Source: Pelomonas sp. KK5 (GTDB lineage: Bacteria; Pseudomonadota; Gammaproteobacteria; Burkholderiales; Burkholderiaceae_C). From it: 46,342 bases of DNA. The stretch covers positions 1 to 46,342 of the forward strand of contig NZ_LYVQ01000020.1 in assembly GCF_001984095.1 (NCBI RefSeq). Reading direction: 5' to 3'. Position numbers and translations under genes: made by a program. The notes beneath the pieces are model-generated. The model saw nothing but the letters and a program-made list of their open reading frames with translations, did no database searches and had not been told where the DNA came from. Below are positions 25,643 to 34,025 of this stretch, piece after piece; position 1 is the stretch's first letter; every line of letters starts with the position of its first letter.

Positions 25643-28312
25643 ATGGGTAAGAAGAAGGCAGTGATCCGCGGGCTGCTGGCAGCGTCCACGGTCATCGGGT
25701 CGAGCGGCGTGGCGCTGGCGCAGGACGCCCCGGCGACTCCGGCACCGGCCGACGCGCAGCAACTCGACAAGGTCGAGATCACCGGCATCCGCAAGAGCCT
25801 GGAATCGGCGCGCAACCAGAAGCGCAACGCCACGCAGTTCGTCGACGCCATCGTGGCCGACGACATCGGCAAGCTGCCGGACCGCAACGTGGCCGAGTCG
25901 CTGTCGCGCGTCTCCGGCATCCAGGTGGACCGCGGCATCGGCGAGGGCACGAACGTGTCCATCCGCGGCCTGCGCCAGAACGTGTTCCTGTTCAACGGCC
26001 GCGAGATCGTCGACAGCACCGGCCGCGGCGGCACCGGCCTGGACCAGCTCGGCACGACCACCTACGGCATCATGGCCCTGGTGCCCTCGGAGCTGATCAG
26101 CAACCTCGAGGTCACCAAGCTGGCCGGCGCCGAGCAGATCGCCGGCGGCCTGGGCGGCATCGTCGACATCCGCTCGCGCCTGCCGCTGGACGGCCCCGAC
26201 CAGTTGGTCGGCAAGCTGGGCCTGAGCCGCGACGCGCTGCCCGGCAAGAATGGGGACGAGTTGTTCGGCCTGATCTCGCGCCGGCTGGACGGCAACCGCC
26301 TCGGCATCATGGCCTCGGTCTCCTACGACCGCCGCCAGCTCTCGCAGCAGGGCCTGGACACCTTCTCCGGCTACCGCCAGTTCACCGACCCGAACAGCAG
26401 CGCGCCGACGCAGGTGCGCTTCGGCGACCAGGACGTGCGCGCCACCGACATCCAGGAAGACCGCCGCAAGAAGGGCTTCAACGGCGCGATCCAGTGGCGG
26501 CCGAGCAAGGCCTTCGAGCTGATCGCCGACACCTTCGTCTCCAAGCTCACCTCCGCGCGCGATCGCTACTGGATCGGCTTCAACCCGACCTCGGGCCTGA
26601 GCAACGCGAGCTACTCCGACAACAACATCCTGCTCTCCGGCCACGCCACCGTGCCGGTGCAGACCAACACCGAGTTCGCAGACGTCAAGGCCAGCGTCGT
26701 CTCCAGCGCACTGCGCGCCAAGTACCTGGTCTCCGACAGCCTGCGCGCCACGGCCGAGCTGTCCGGCGGGCGGTCCACCTCGAGCTACCACCAGCGCTAC
26801 CTGCGCATGCAGCCGAACTCGAACATCACCAGCAGCGTGGACTTCGATCTCACAAAGGGCCCGTTCGGCGCCTTCACGATCAATGGCGTGAACCTGTCCG
26901 ATCCGACGCAGATGACGCAGACGATCATGTTCGACAGCTACTTCAACGCCGCCACCGACAACAAGGCCGCCCGCGTCGACTTCAAGAAGAGCTTCGGCGA
27001 TTCCTGGCTGGACTCGGCCGAGTTCGGCGCCCGCCATTCGCAGCTGGACTCCTCGCAGAACCCGCTGGTGGCCGACATCCGGCCCGCCGGCGGCATCCCC
27101 GCCAGCAGCCTGGCGGCCTTCATGACGACCTACTCGAACCCGGACTTCGCCCGCGGCGCCTTCGCCGGCCTGCCGCGCAGCTACCTGGTGCCTTCGCGCG
27201 ATGCCTTCACCAGCTGCCACGCCTTCACCAACTTCCCGGCCATCTCGCAGAACGCCGCCTGCCTCGACGCGTCCACGCAACTGACCTCGGTGGCCGCCAC
27301 CTTCGACATCAAGGAGCGCTTCGACGAGGCCTATGCCAAGCTGAACTTCGACACCGACGCGCTGGGCCGCAACGTGGCCGGCAATGTCGGCCTGCGCGCG
27401 ATCCGCCGCAGCATGGACTCGATCGGCAACCTGATCAACACGGCCGGCGCCACCTCGCCCAACACTGCCACGCGAACCGATAACGAGCTGCTGCCCTCGG
27501 CCGTGGCCAAGGTCGATCTCACATCGCAGACGGTGATGCGCCTGGGCGCGGCCAAGGTCGTGGCCTTCCCGAACTCGGCCGACCTGAACAACGGCCTGCG
27601 CCTGTACGCGCCGACCTATGCCAACGGCGTGCTGGTCAACCCCGGCACCGGCACCGGCGGGTCTCCGCAGCTCAAGCCCTTCAAGGCCACGCAATTCGAC
27701 CTGTCCTTCGAGCACTACTTCGGCAAGCAGGGCCTGGCCTCGCTGGGCCTGTTCGACAAGGATGTGTCCAGCTACATCATCCAGAAGCAGATCGCCGAGA
27801 CCTACGGCAGCGACACCTACCTGGTGAACCGCAAGGTCAACGGCGAGGGCGCCAGCGTGCGCGGCGCCGAGCTGCTGCTGCAGCTGCCCTTCTACTTCCT
27901 GCCCGAGGCCTTCCAGGGCTTCGGCACGATGATGACCTACTCCTACATCGACTCGAAGACGCCGGTGAAGGATGCGGCCGGCCGCGACCTCACGTTCCCA
28001 GGCCTGTCCAAGCACAACTTCAACCTGGTCGGCTACTACGAGCAGGGCCCGTTCAGCCTGCGCGTGGCGCTGAACTGGCGCGACCCGTATCTGGTGAGCC
28101 TCTCGGCCGCCAATACCGGCATCTACACCGACAGCTACACCGACCTCTCCGCCACGCTGCGCTACGACTTCTCGCCCAGCGTCTCGCTGGGCCTGGAGGC
28201 CAACAACCTGCGCAACAGCAAGCTGCGCACGTACGATGGATCGAGCGAAGGGCTGCGGACGAACGCGATGTTCGGCCGCGTCTACAAGGCCAACCTGACC
28301 CTGAAGTTCTAA
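25643..28312 (+). CDS. TonB-dependent outer-membrane receptor (Caulobacter/Xanthomonas type), 889 aa
   Basis: A signal peptide (MGKKKAVIRGLLAASTVIGSSGVALA, about 26 residues) precedes a TonB-box-like stretch and the plug domain. The plug has VEITGIRKSLESARNQKRNA and KLPDRNVAESLSRVSGIQVD, typical of the large sugar-linked receptors of Caulobacter and Xanthomonas. A 22-strand barrel follows, ending in the aromatic KANLTLKF. The ATG at 25643 has AAAGGA upstream; a start 18 codons earlier lacks the signal. The SDR gene begins four bases after its stop. The receptor probably imports the oligosaccharide or sugar acid that the operon consumes; the ligand is unknown. Confidence 0.93.
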   Translation: MGKKKAVIRGLLAASTVIGSSGVALAQDAPATPAPADAQQLDKVEITGIRKSLESARNQKRNATQFVDAIVADDIGKLPDRNVAESLSRVSGIQVDRGIGEGTNVSIRGLRQNVFLFNGREIVDSTGRGGTGLDQLGTTTYGIMALVPSELISNLEVTKLAGAEQIAGGLGGIVDIRSRLPLDGPDQLVGKLGLSRDALPGKNGDELFGLISRRLDGNRLGIMASVSYDRRQLSQQGLDTFSGYRQFTDPNSSAPTQVRFGDQDVRATDIQEDRRKKGFNGAIQWRPSKAFELIADTFVSKLTSARDRYWIGFNPTSGLSNASYSDNNILLSGHATVPVQTNTEFADVKASVVSSALRAKYLVSDSLRATAELSGGRSTSSYHQRYLRMQPNSNITSSVDFDLTKGPFGAFTINGVNLSDPTQMTQTIMFDSYFNAATDNKAARVDFKKSFGDSWLDSAEFGARHSQLDSSQNPLVADIRPAGGIPASSLAAFMTTYSNPDFARGAFAGLPRSYLVPSRDAFTSCHAFTNFPAISQNAACLDASTQLTSVAATFDIKERFDEAYAKLNFDTDALGRNVAGNVGLRAIRRSMDSIGNLINTAGATSPNTATRTDNELLPSAVAKVDLTSQTVMRLGAAKVVAFPNSADLNNGLRLYAPTYANGVLVNPGTGTGGSPQLKPFKATQFDLSFEHYFGKQGLASLGLFDKDVSSYIIQKQIAETYGSDTYLVNRKVNGEGASVRGAELLLQLPFYFLPEAFQGFGTMMTYSYIDSKTPVKDAAGRDLTFPGLSKHNFNLVGYYEQGPFSLRVALNWRDPYLVSLSAANTGIYTDSYTDLSATLRYDFSPSVSLGLEANNLRNSKLRTYDGSSEGLRTNAMFGRVYKANLTLKF

Positions 28313-28316
28313 GAGC

Positions 28317-29066
28317 ATGACGGTATCTGGAGGAGAACTGGCCGGCCGCCGCGCCCTGGTGAGCGGCGCGGCCAGCGGCATAGGCGCCGCCATCGTGCGG
28401 CGGCTGCAAAGCGAGGGCGCCAAAGTCGCGGGGCTGGACCTGCTGCCTTCGCCGGGCGCGGATTGCCAGCTGCTGGCCGACCTGCGCGACGGTGCGGCGC
28501 TGTCGGCGGCGCTGGCGCAGATGGAACAGCAGCTCGGCGGCGCGGCGGACATCGTCGTCCACGCCGCCGCGATCACCGCGATGGGCGGCGTGCTCGACGT
28601 CGAGCCTGGACGTTATGGGCAGATCTACGAGGTCAACGTCGTCGGGGCCGTGCGCCTGCTGCAGTTGTGCGTGCCCGCCATGCGCGAAGCGGGGAAGGGC
28701 GCGTTCGTGCTGATGTCCTCGATCAACGCGGACTTCGCCACGCCGAGCCAGGCGGCCTACGCGATGTCCAAGGCTGCGCTGAACAACCTGGCGCTGACGG
28801 CGGCGCTGGAGCTGGCGCCGCAGGGCATCCGCGTCAACGCGATCGCGCCGGCCTCCATCGACACGCCGGCGATGCGCGCCAGCATCGCCCGCCAGCCCGA
28901 TCCTGAAGCGGCAAGCCGCGCCAACTGGCAGCGCCACCCGATCGCCCGCTGGGGCACGGCCGAGGAGGTCGCCGAGCTGGCGCTGTTCCTCGCCTCCGAC
29001 CGCGCCTCGTGGATCACCGGCAGCATCCACCGCATCGACGGAGGCGCCAGTGTCACGAGAAGGTGA
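28317..29066 (+). CDS. Short-chain dehydrogenase/reductase, 249 aa
   Basis: A Rossmann fold with GAASGIG (17-23) is followed by the active-site serine in VLMSSINADF and the Y148/K152 pair (AYAMSK). The C-terminal MDxG-like end is IHRIDGGASV. Classical SDRs oxidise sugars or reduce sugar ketones with NAD(P). In this operon it is placed to oxidise an aldose to its lactone before the SMP-30 domain opens it, or to interconvert sugar acids; both are inference. It begins four bases after the TonB receptor stop, so the two are co-transcribed. A 188-base gap with hairpins follows. Confidence 0.9.
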   Translation: MTVSGGELAGRRALVSGAASGIGAAIVRRLQSEGAKVAGLDLLPSPGADCQLLADLRDGAALSAALAQMEQQLGGAADIVVHAAAITAMGGVLDVEPGRYGQIYEVNVVGAVRLLQLCVPAMREAGKGAFVLMSSINADFATPSQAAYAMSKAALNNLALTAALELAPQGIRVNAIAPASIDTPAMRASIARQPDPEAASRANWQRHPIARWGTAEEVAELALFLASDRASWITGSIHRIDGGASVTRR

Positions 29067-29112
29067 GCCCCCCGCCCGGTCTCGCGGCGCTGAACGCGCG
29101 CGAGCCCAGTCG

Positions 29113-29186
29113 GCCCCCCGAGGGGGCGCCGGCACTTGCGGCATGGAGCCGCAAGCGCCGCCAGTGGGCCGGCTTGGGAGCGGCCC
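29113..29186. repeat. Cluster of three GC-rich hairpins in the SDR-dgoK gap
   Basis: Within the gene-free gap 29067-29254 three hairpins stand in series. GCCCCC-CGA-GGGGGC is at 29113-29127. A longer stem with core CTTGCGGC-atgga-GCCGCAAG spans 29131-29159 with one mismatch. GGGCCG and CGGCCC face each other at 29166-29186. None has a T-run. Sequences of this style recur between genes in Burkholderiales, so this may be a dispersed repeat. It could attenuate or stabilise the mRNA between the receptor part and the enzyme part of the operon. Confidence 0.5.
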
Positions 29187-29254
29187 GGCGCTCGGCCCGG
29201 AATGCCAAGACCGCCAAGAGCGGCTTTCATCCGACTAGGGTGGCGCGCGGCGCC

Positions 29255-30190
29255 ATGGACAAAGCAATGCAACACGACACCGCCGACATCATCGGCATCA
29301 ACTGGGGCAGCAGCAATTTCCGCGCATACCGGATCGATCCGGCAGGCCGCAAGGTGGACGAGTTCGCGCGGCCGGCCGGCGTCGCGGCGCTGGGGCGCGA
29401 GGGCATGGTCGAGGTGATGCGCGAGCTGGGCCAGCGCTGGCCGGTGCCGGCGGCGCGGGTCTATGCCTCGGGCATGGTCGGCTCCAACATCGGCTGGCGC
29501 GAGGCGCCGTACGTGAAGGCACCGGCCCGGCTGGAGGAACTGAAGCGCGGGCTCGTGGAGACCGAGATCGGCGGGACCGCCGTGGCCATCGTGCCCGGCG
29601 TGAGTTGCCGCCGTGCCTTCGACGACGGCCCCGACGTGATGCGCGGCGAGGAGATGGAGCTGTTCGGCTTCGCCGCCGCCAACCCCGAGTGGAACGGCCT
29701 GATCGCGCTGCCCGGCACGCACACCAAGTGGGCCCGCTTCAGCGCCGGCCGCATCGTGGACTTCTTCACGAGCATGTCCGGCGAGATGTTCGACCGGCTG
29801 ACCGGCGCTGGCCTGCTGGCCTCGATCGTCGACGGGCCGGCCGAGGACGGGCCGGCCTTCCAGGAGGGCGTGGCCACCGGCCGCAAGCGCCAGCTGGGCC
29901 TGGCAACGACGCTGTTCGGCGCGCGGGCGCGGGTGATGCAGTCGCGCCTCGCGCGTGCCGATGCGGCGTCCTACCTGCGCGGCCTCTTGATCGGCGCCGA
30001 GATCGCCGACGCGCTGGCCATCCATCCGGGTCTGCAGCGCGCGCCGGTGCCGCTGGTCGGCAGTGGGCCCTTGTGCAAGCTCTACGCCAGCGCGCTGGAA
30101 GGGGCGGGCATCACCGGCATCGCCATCGAATCGGGCGAGGCCTGCGTCAGCGGCTTCGCGCGCCTGCACGCCGCCACGGAGGCACCATGA
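29255..30190 (+). CDS. dgoK: 2-dehydro-3-deoxygalactonokinase, 311 aa
   Basis: DgoK phosphorylates 2-keto-3-deoxygalactonate at C6. The family pattern is clear: an N-terminal phosphate-binding INWGSSNFRAYRI, then SGMVGSNIGWREAPY, then LPGTHTKWARFSAGRIVDF followed by FTSMSGEMFDRL, and a C-terminal GSGPLCKLYASALE. Two ATG codons (29255 and 29267) are possible starts; neither has a strong ribosome binding site. It follows a 188-base hairpin-containing gap and its stop overlaps the next gene by four bases (ATGA). Its product feeds the aldolase encoded three genes downstream. Confidence 0.92.
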   Translation: MDKAMQHDTADIIGINWGSSNFRAYRIDPAGRKVDEFARPAGVAALGREGMVEVMRELGQRWPVPAARVYASGMVGSNIGWREAPYVKAPARLEELKRGLVETEIGGTAVAIVPGVSCRRAFDDGPDVMRGEEMELFGFAAANPEWNGLIALPGTHTKWARFSAGRIVDFFTSMSGEMFDRLTGAGLLASIVDGPAEDGPAFQEGVATGRKRQLGLATTLFGARARVMQSRLARADAASYLRGLLIGAEIADALAIHPGLQRAPVPLVGSGPLCKLYASALEGAGITGIAIESGEACVSGFARLHAATEAP

Positions 30191-31344
30191 CGACGACCAG
30201 GATCGCCCACATCGAAGCCATCCCGCTGCGCGTGCCGCGCCCGCTGGCGCCGCACATGGGCCACGCCGTGCAGCCCAACGAACGCGGCTACCTGATCGAC
30301 CCCGACAACGGCACGATCTACCCTGCCGACGACCGCGCGCTGCTGATCCGCATCGACTGCGAGGACGGCACGGTCGGCTGGGGCGAGACCTACGGCATCG
30401 TCGCAGCCGGCGCGGTGCGCGAGCTGGTGGACGACGTGATCGCGCCCTGGCTGCGCGGCCGCGACCCGCTGGACGTGCAGCGCATCTGGGAATCGCTCTA
30501 CAACATGATGCGGGTGCGCGGCTACACGACAGGCTTTTGGCTGGACGCGCTGGCCGGCGTGGACATCGCGCTGTGGGACTTGTGCGGCAAGCGCCTCGGC
30601 CAACCGGTGCACAAGCTACTGGGTGGCGCGGCGCGCACAACCATTCCCGCCTACATCACCAACATCCAGGGCGCGGACGAGAACGCCAGGCTCGACTTCA
30701 TCGCCGCCCAGCATGCCGCCGGCTACCGCGCCTTCAAGGTCCACGCGTCGACGGCCTTCGACGCGGTGGCGCTGATCCACAGGATGCGCGAGCGCCATGC
30801 CGACATCGAGATCATGCTGGACCTGCACTGGTGCCACACGGCCGCCGAGGCGATCGCAATCGCCAAGCGCATCGAACCCTGCGGCATCGCCTTCCTCGAA
30901 GCGCCGGTGCGCGTCGAGGACGTGGACGGCCTGGCCCGCGTGGCCGCGGGCACCAGCATCCCGATCGCCGTCGGCGAGGAATGGCGGACCGTCTTCGATG
31001 CGCACTTGCGGCTGAAGACAGGCGCGGTGGCGGTGGTGCAACCCGAGATGGGCCGTACCGGCATCACCCAGTTCATGCGCATCTGCCAGCTGGCCGAGCT
31101 GCACCATGCGCGCATCGCGCCGCACGCGACGATCGGCTTCGGCGTCTTCATGGCGGCCAGCCTGCAGGCCAGCGCCGCCGTCGAGAGCCTGACCCGGCAC
31201 GAGGTGCAGAACCACATGTTCCCGCGCTACCTGCCACTGTTCGACACGACGATGAGTTGCGCGGCCGGTGCCTATTCGCTCACGACCGAACCCGGCCTGG
31301 GCATCACGCCGAAGCCGGCGCTGTTCGAGCACCGCCTGCCATGA
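30187..31344 (+). CDS. Enolase-superfamily sugar-acid dehydratase, 385 aa
   Basis: The barrel carries metal ligands D212 (MLDLHWCHT), E238 (AFLEAPV) and E264 (AVGEEW), with H313 (IAPHATIG). The K-x-K position reads K184-V-H186. It is a paralogue of the minus-strand protein at 23338 (same NERGY, NGTIYP, VGWGETYG and QPEMG blocks), but that protein has alanine at the second catalytic position. Between dgoK and the transporter gene, the expected role is to dehydrate a hexonate to the 2-keto-3-deoxy acid that DgoK uses. It differs from classical DgoD (DLHW instead of DFHG, GEEW instead of GERM), so the substrate may differ too. Confidence 0.88.
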   Translation: MTTTRIAHIEAIPLRVPRPLAPHMGHAVQPNERGYLIDPDNGTIYPADDRALLIRIDCEDGTVGWGETYGIVAAGAVRELVDDVIAPWLRGRDPLDVQRIWESLYNMMRVRGYTTGFWLDALAGVDIALWDLCGKRLGQPVHKLLGGAARTTIPAYITNIQGADENARLDFIAAQHAAGYRAFKVHASTAFDAVALIHRMRERHADIEIMLDLHWCHTAAEAIAIAKRIEPCGIAFLEAPVRVEDVDGLARVAAGTSIPIAVGEEWRTVFDAHLRLKTGAVAVVQPEMGRTGITQFMRICQLAELHHARIAPHATIGFGVFMAASLQASAAVESLTRHEVQNHMFPRYLPLFDTTMSCAAGAYSLTTEPGLGITPKPALFEHRLP

Positions 31345-32588
31345 CGAGGAATCACCGCCTGCTGGGCGCCCTGGTGCTGGCGCTGCTCGCCGCCTCCACC
31401 TTCCTCAACTACCTGGACCGCCAGGTGCTCTCGCTGCTGGCTGGTCCCGTGCAGCAGGCGCTGGCGATGGACGACAAGGCCTACGCCGGCGTCGTCACCG
31501 CCTTCATGCTGGCCTACACGCTGGGCAACCTCAGCGCCGGCTGGCTGATCGACCGGCTGGGCGTGCTGCGCGCGGCGCCGTTCTTCGTCGGCGCGTGGTC
31601 CGTCGCCGGCTGCATCAGCGGCCTGGCTCAGACGATGCCGCAGCTGGCCGCGAGCCGCTTCGTGCTCGGCGTATTCGAGGTGGGCAACTTCGTCGCCGCG
31701 CCGCTGCTGGTGGCGCTGTTCCTGCCGGCGCGGCAGAAGGCCTTCGGCGTCGGCGTGTACACGGCGGCGGCGATGTTCGGTGCGGCCGTCTCGCCGCCGC
31801 TGATCACTGGCATCGACGCGGTGCTGGGCTGGCGCGCGGCCTTCCTGCTGCTGGGCGGCGCGGGCCTGGCCTGGGTGGCGCTGTGGCTGGTGCTTGTACC
31901 GCGGAGCTCGCCCGAGTCCGCGACGGCCTCGGAAGCGGATGCCGTGCGCGACGGCGCGATCGAGCTGCCGCGCTGGCGCGATGCGATCGCCGAGCCGCGC
32001 GTGTGGGCCATCGGCTTCGGCACGATGCTCAGCTACCCGGTCTGGTTCTTCTACCTGAACTGGTTCCCCAAGTACCTGACCGACGAGCGTGGGCTCAGCA
32101 CGCTGGAGATGGGCCAGCGCGCCTGGGTGGTCTACCTCGCCGCGGGCCTGGGTTGCCTGGCGGCCGGCGGCGTGATCGCGCTGATCGCGCGGCGCGGCCA
32201 CAGCCCGGTAAAGGCGCGGCTGCTGGCGATGGCCGGCGTGGCCGTGCTGGCGCCCACCGGCGCGATCAACTTCTTCGCGCCGCCGGTGGCCGTCAGCCTC
32301 GTCTCGGCCGCCTGGGTGGCCTTCATCCACATGATCTGGCAGGTCACCATCACCTCGCTGCCGCTGGAGCTGTTCGCGCCGCGCAGCCTGCCCAAGGTGT
32401 TCTCGGTGGCCGGCATCGCCAGCGGCGTCGGCGGCATCGCCAGCACCTGGCTGATCGGGCAACTGGTCGGCAGCGTCAGCTACCGGCCGATGTTCGTCGT
32501 GATGGGCTGCGCCTATGCGCTGGCGCTGGCGGTACTGCTGGCGCTGCTGTCGGCCGGGCAGCGGCGGGTGCGGGTGGCCCATGTCTGA
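31341..32588 (+). CDS. MFS transporter, anion:cation symporter (hexuronate/galactonate) type, 415 aa
   Basis: About twelve hydrophobic segments are arranged as in the major facilitator superfamily. The first helix reads STFLNYLDRQVLSLLAGPVQ, the hallmark of the ACS group that includes ExuT and galactonate carriers. The loop between helices 2 and 3 has GWLIDRLGVLRAAPFF. It should bring the sugar acid across the inner membrane after outer-membrane passage by the TonB receptor. Its ATG overlaps the preceding stop (ATGA), and the following aldolase start overlaps its end by eight bases, so the four genes are tightly coupled. Confidence 0.92.
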   Translation: MTRNHRLLGALVLALLAASTFLNYLDRQVLSLLAGPVQQALAMDDKAYAGVVTAFMLAYTLGNLSAGWLIDRLGVLRAAPFFVGAWSVAGCISGLAQTMPQLAASRFVLGVFEVGNFVAAPLLVALFLPARQKAFGVGVYTAAAMFGAAVSPPLITGIDAVLGWRAAFLLLGGAGLAWVALWLVLVPRSSPESATASEADAVRDGAIELPRWRDAIAEPRVWAIGFGTMLSYPVWFFYLNWFPKYLTDERGLSTLEMGQRAWVVYLAAGLGCLAAGGVIALIARRGHSPVKARLLAMAGVAVLAPTGAINFFAPPVAVSLVSAAWVAFIHMIWQVTITSLPLELFAPRSLPKVFSVAGIASGVGGIASTWLIGQLVGSVSYRPMFVVMGCAYALALAVLLALLSAGQRRVRVAHV

Positions 32589-34023
32589 GCAACGGTTTCG
32601 AGAGGCGCTGGCGCAGCGGCCGCTGATCGCCATCCTGCGCGGCATCACGCCGGAGGAGGCGGTCGAGGTCGTGCAGGCGCTTTACGACGAGGGCATCCGC
32701 ATTGCCGAGGTGCCGCTGAATTCGCCGCGGCCCTTCGAGACGATCGCGCGGCTCGTGCAGCGTTTCGGCGACCGGATGGTGATCGGCGCGGGCACGGTGC
32801 TGACCGTGGCGCAGGTGCGCGAGCTGGCCGCCACCGGCGCGCTGCTGTGTGTGTCGCCGAACGTCGATGCGGCAGTGATCGCCGAGGCCGTTTCGTTGGG
32901 CCTGGTGCCGCTGCCCGGCTACCAGACGCCCAGCGAGGCTTTCGCCGCGCTGGCGGCCGGGGTGCGGCAGCTGAAGCTGTTCCCGGCGGCCGGCCGCGAG
33001 GCGGACATCGCGGCTCTGCACGCGGTGCTGCCGGCGGGGACCGAGGTGATCGCCGTCGGCGGGGCGACGCCGCAGACGCTCGCCTCGCAGCTAGCCGCCG
33101 GCGCCGCGGGCGTCGGCGTCGGCTCGGACCTGTACAAGCCGGGCATGTCCGCCGCTGCGGTGCGCGAGCGCGCGAGAGCCTGGGTGCGCGCCTGTGCCTT
33201 GCCCGAGGTCGAGCTGGCCTGGAACCCGCAATGCCAGATCGGCGAGGGACCAGTGTGGCGAGGCAGCGATGGCGCCGTGCTGTGGGTCGATCCGGTGCGC
33301 TCGATGCTGCTGAAGCATCGCGACGGCGTGAGCAGCGAGACCGCGCTGGACACGCCGGTCTCCGCGCTAACCTTGTCCCTCGACGGACAGCGATTGATCG
33401 GCTGCTTCGAGAACGGCATCGGTGAGGTCGACGAGCACAGCGGCCGGGTGCGCCAGGGCGCCACCGCCGCGCTCGACCCCGGCTGCCGCTTCAACGACAT
33501 GACCCGCGACGCCGACGGCGGCCTCTGGGTCGGCGCGATGCACAAGGGCCTGCTGGCCGGCCGCGGCGCGCTGTACCACGCGCCTTCCTTCGATGGCCCG
33601 CTGCGTCTCGTGGCGCAGGGCCTCGGCGTTCCCAACGGCATGGCGATCACGCCGGATCGCCTCTACCTGATCGACACGCTCTCGCGCCACCTGCTCGCCT
33701 ATCCGCGCCGGGGCGCCGAACTCGGCGAGCCGCAGATCGTCACCGACTTCCTCGACCTGCCTGGCAAGCCCGACGGCATGGCCCGGGCACCCGACGGCAG
33801 CCTCTGGGTGGCGATGTGGGGCGGCGGCTGCGTGCTGCGCGTCGGCGAGGGCGGCGCAATCGAGCAGCGCATCGCGATGCCCGGCACGCACCACATCAGC
33901 AGCCTCTGCTTCGATGACCGGGGCGCCATGTGGGTGACGACATCGCGGATGCGCCAGAGCGCCGCACAACTGGCCGCCACGCCGCGGGCCGGCGGCCTGT
34001 TTCGCGTCCGCCTCGCGGCCTGA
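32581..34023 (+). CDS. dgoA: Fused KDPGal aldolase (DgoA) and SMP-30/gluconolactonase-type lactonase, 480 aa
   Basis: Two enzymes lie in one chain. Residues 1-205 are a class I KDPG/KDPGal aldolase with E43 (IAEVPLNSP) and Schiff-base K132 (RQLKLFPAAG); it splits 2-keto-3-deoxy-6-phosphogalactonate to pyruvate and glyceraldehyde-3-phosphate. Residues about 208-480 are an SMP-30 six-bladed propeller lactonase with E222 (IGEGPVW), R303/N305 (CRFNDM), N352 (VPNGMA) and D398 (KPDGMA). The linker is only a few residues (WVRACALPEVELAW). The reading frame is continuous with no stop or slip site. The fusion joins the last step of the pathway with an early lactone-opening step. The symbol refers to the aldolase half. 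Confidence 0.92.
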   Translation: MSEQRFREALAQRPLIAILRGITPEEAVEVVQALYDEGIRIAEVPLNSPRPFETIARLVQRFGDRMVIGAGTVLTVAQVRELAATGALLCVSPNVDAAVIAEAVSLGLVPLPGYQTPSEAFAALAAGVRQLKLFPAAGREADIAALHAVLPAGTEVIAVGGATPQTLASQLAAGAAGVGVGSDLYKPGMSAAAVRERARAWVRACALPEVELAWNPQCQIGEGPVWRGSDGAVLWVDPVRSMLLKHRDGVSSETALDTPVSALTLSLDGQRLIGCFENGIGEVDEHSGRVRQGATAALDPGCRFNDMTRDADGGLWVGAMHKGLLAGRGALYHAPSFDGPLRLVAQGLGVPNGMAITPDRLYLIDTLSRHLLAYPRRGAELGEPQIVTDFLDLPGKPDGMARAPDGSLWVAMWGGGCVLRVGEGGAIEQRIAMPGTHHISSLCFDDRGAMWVTTSRMRQSAAQLAATPRAGGLFRVRLAA

Positions 34024-34025
34024 GT

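Noticed and set aside
25460-28576. A 1038-codon open frame on the minus strand opposite the TonB receptor
   Set aside because: It mirrors the receptor gene in a high-GC sequence, has a low-complexity translation rich in V, G, A, R, H and Q, no motif, and would destroy the divergent control region.
30063-31340. Open frame running upstream of the MFS transporter start through the dehydratase gene
   Set aside because: The frame is open by composition only; the transporter begins at the ATG at 31341 that overlaps the preceding stop.
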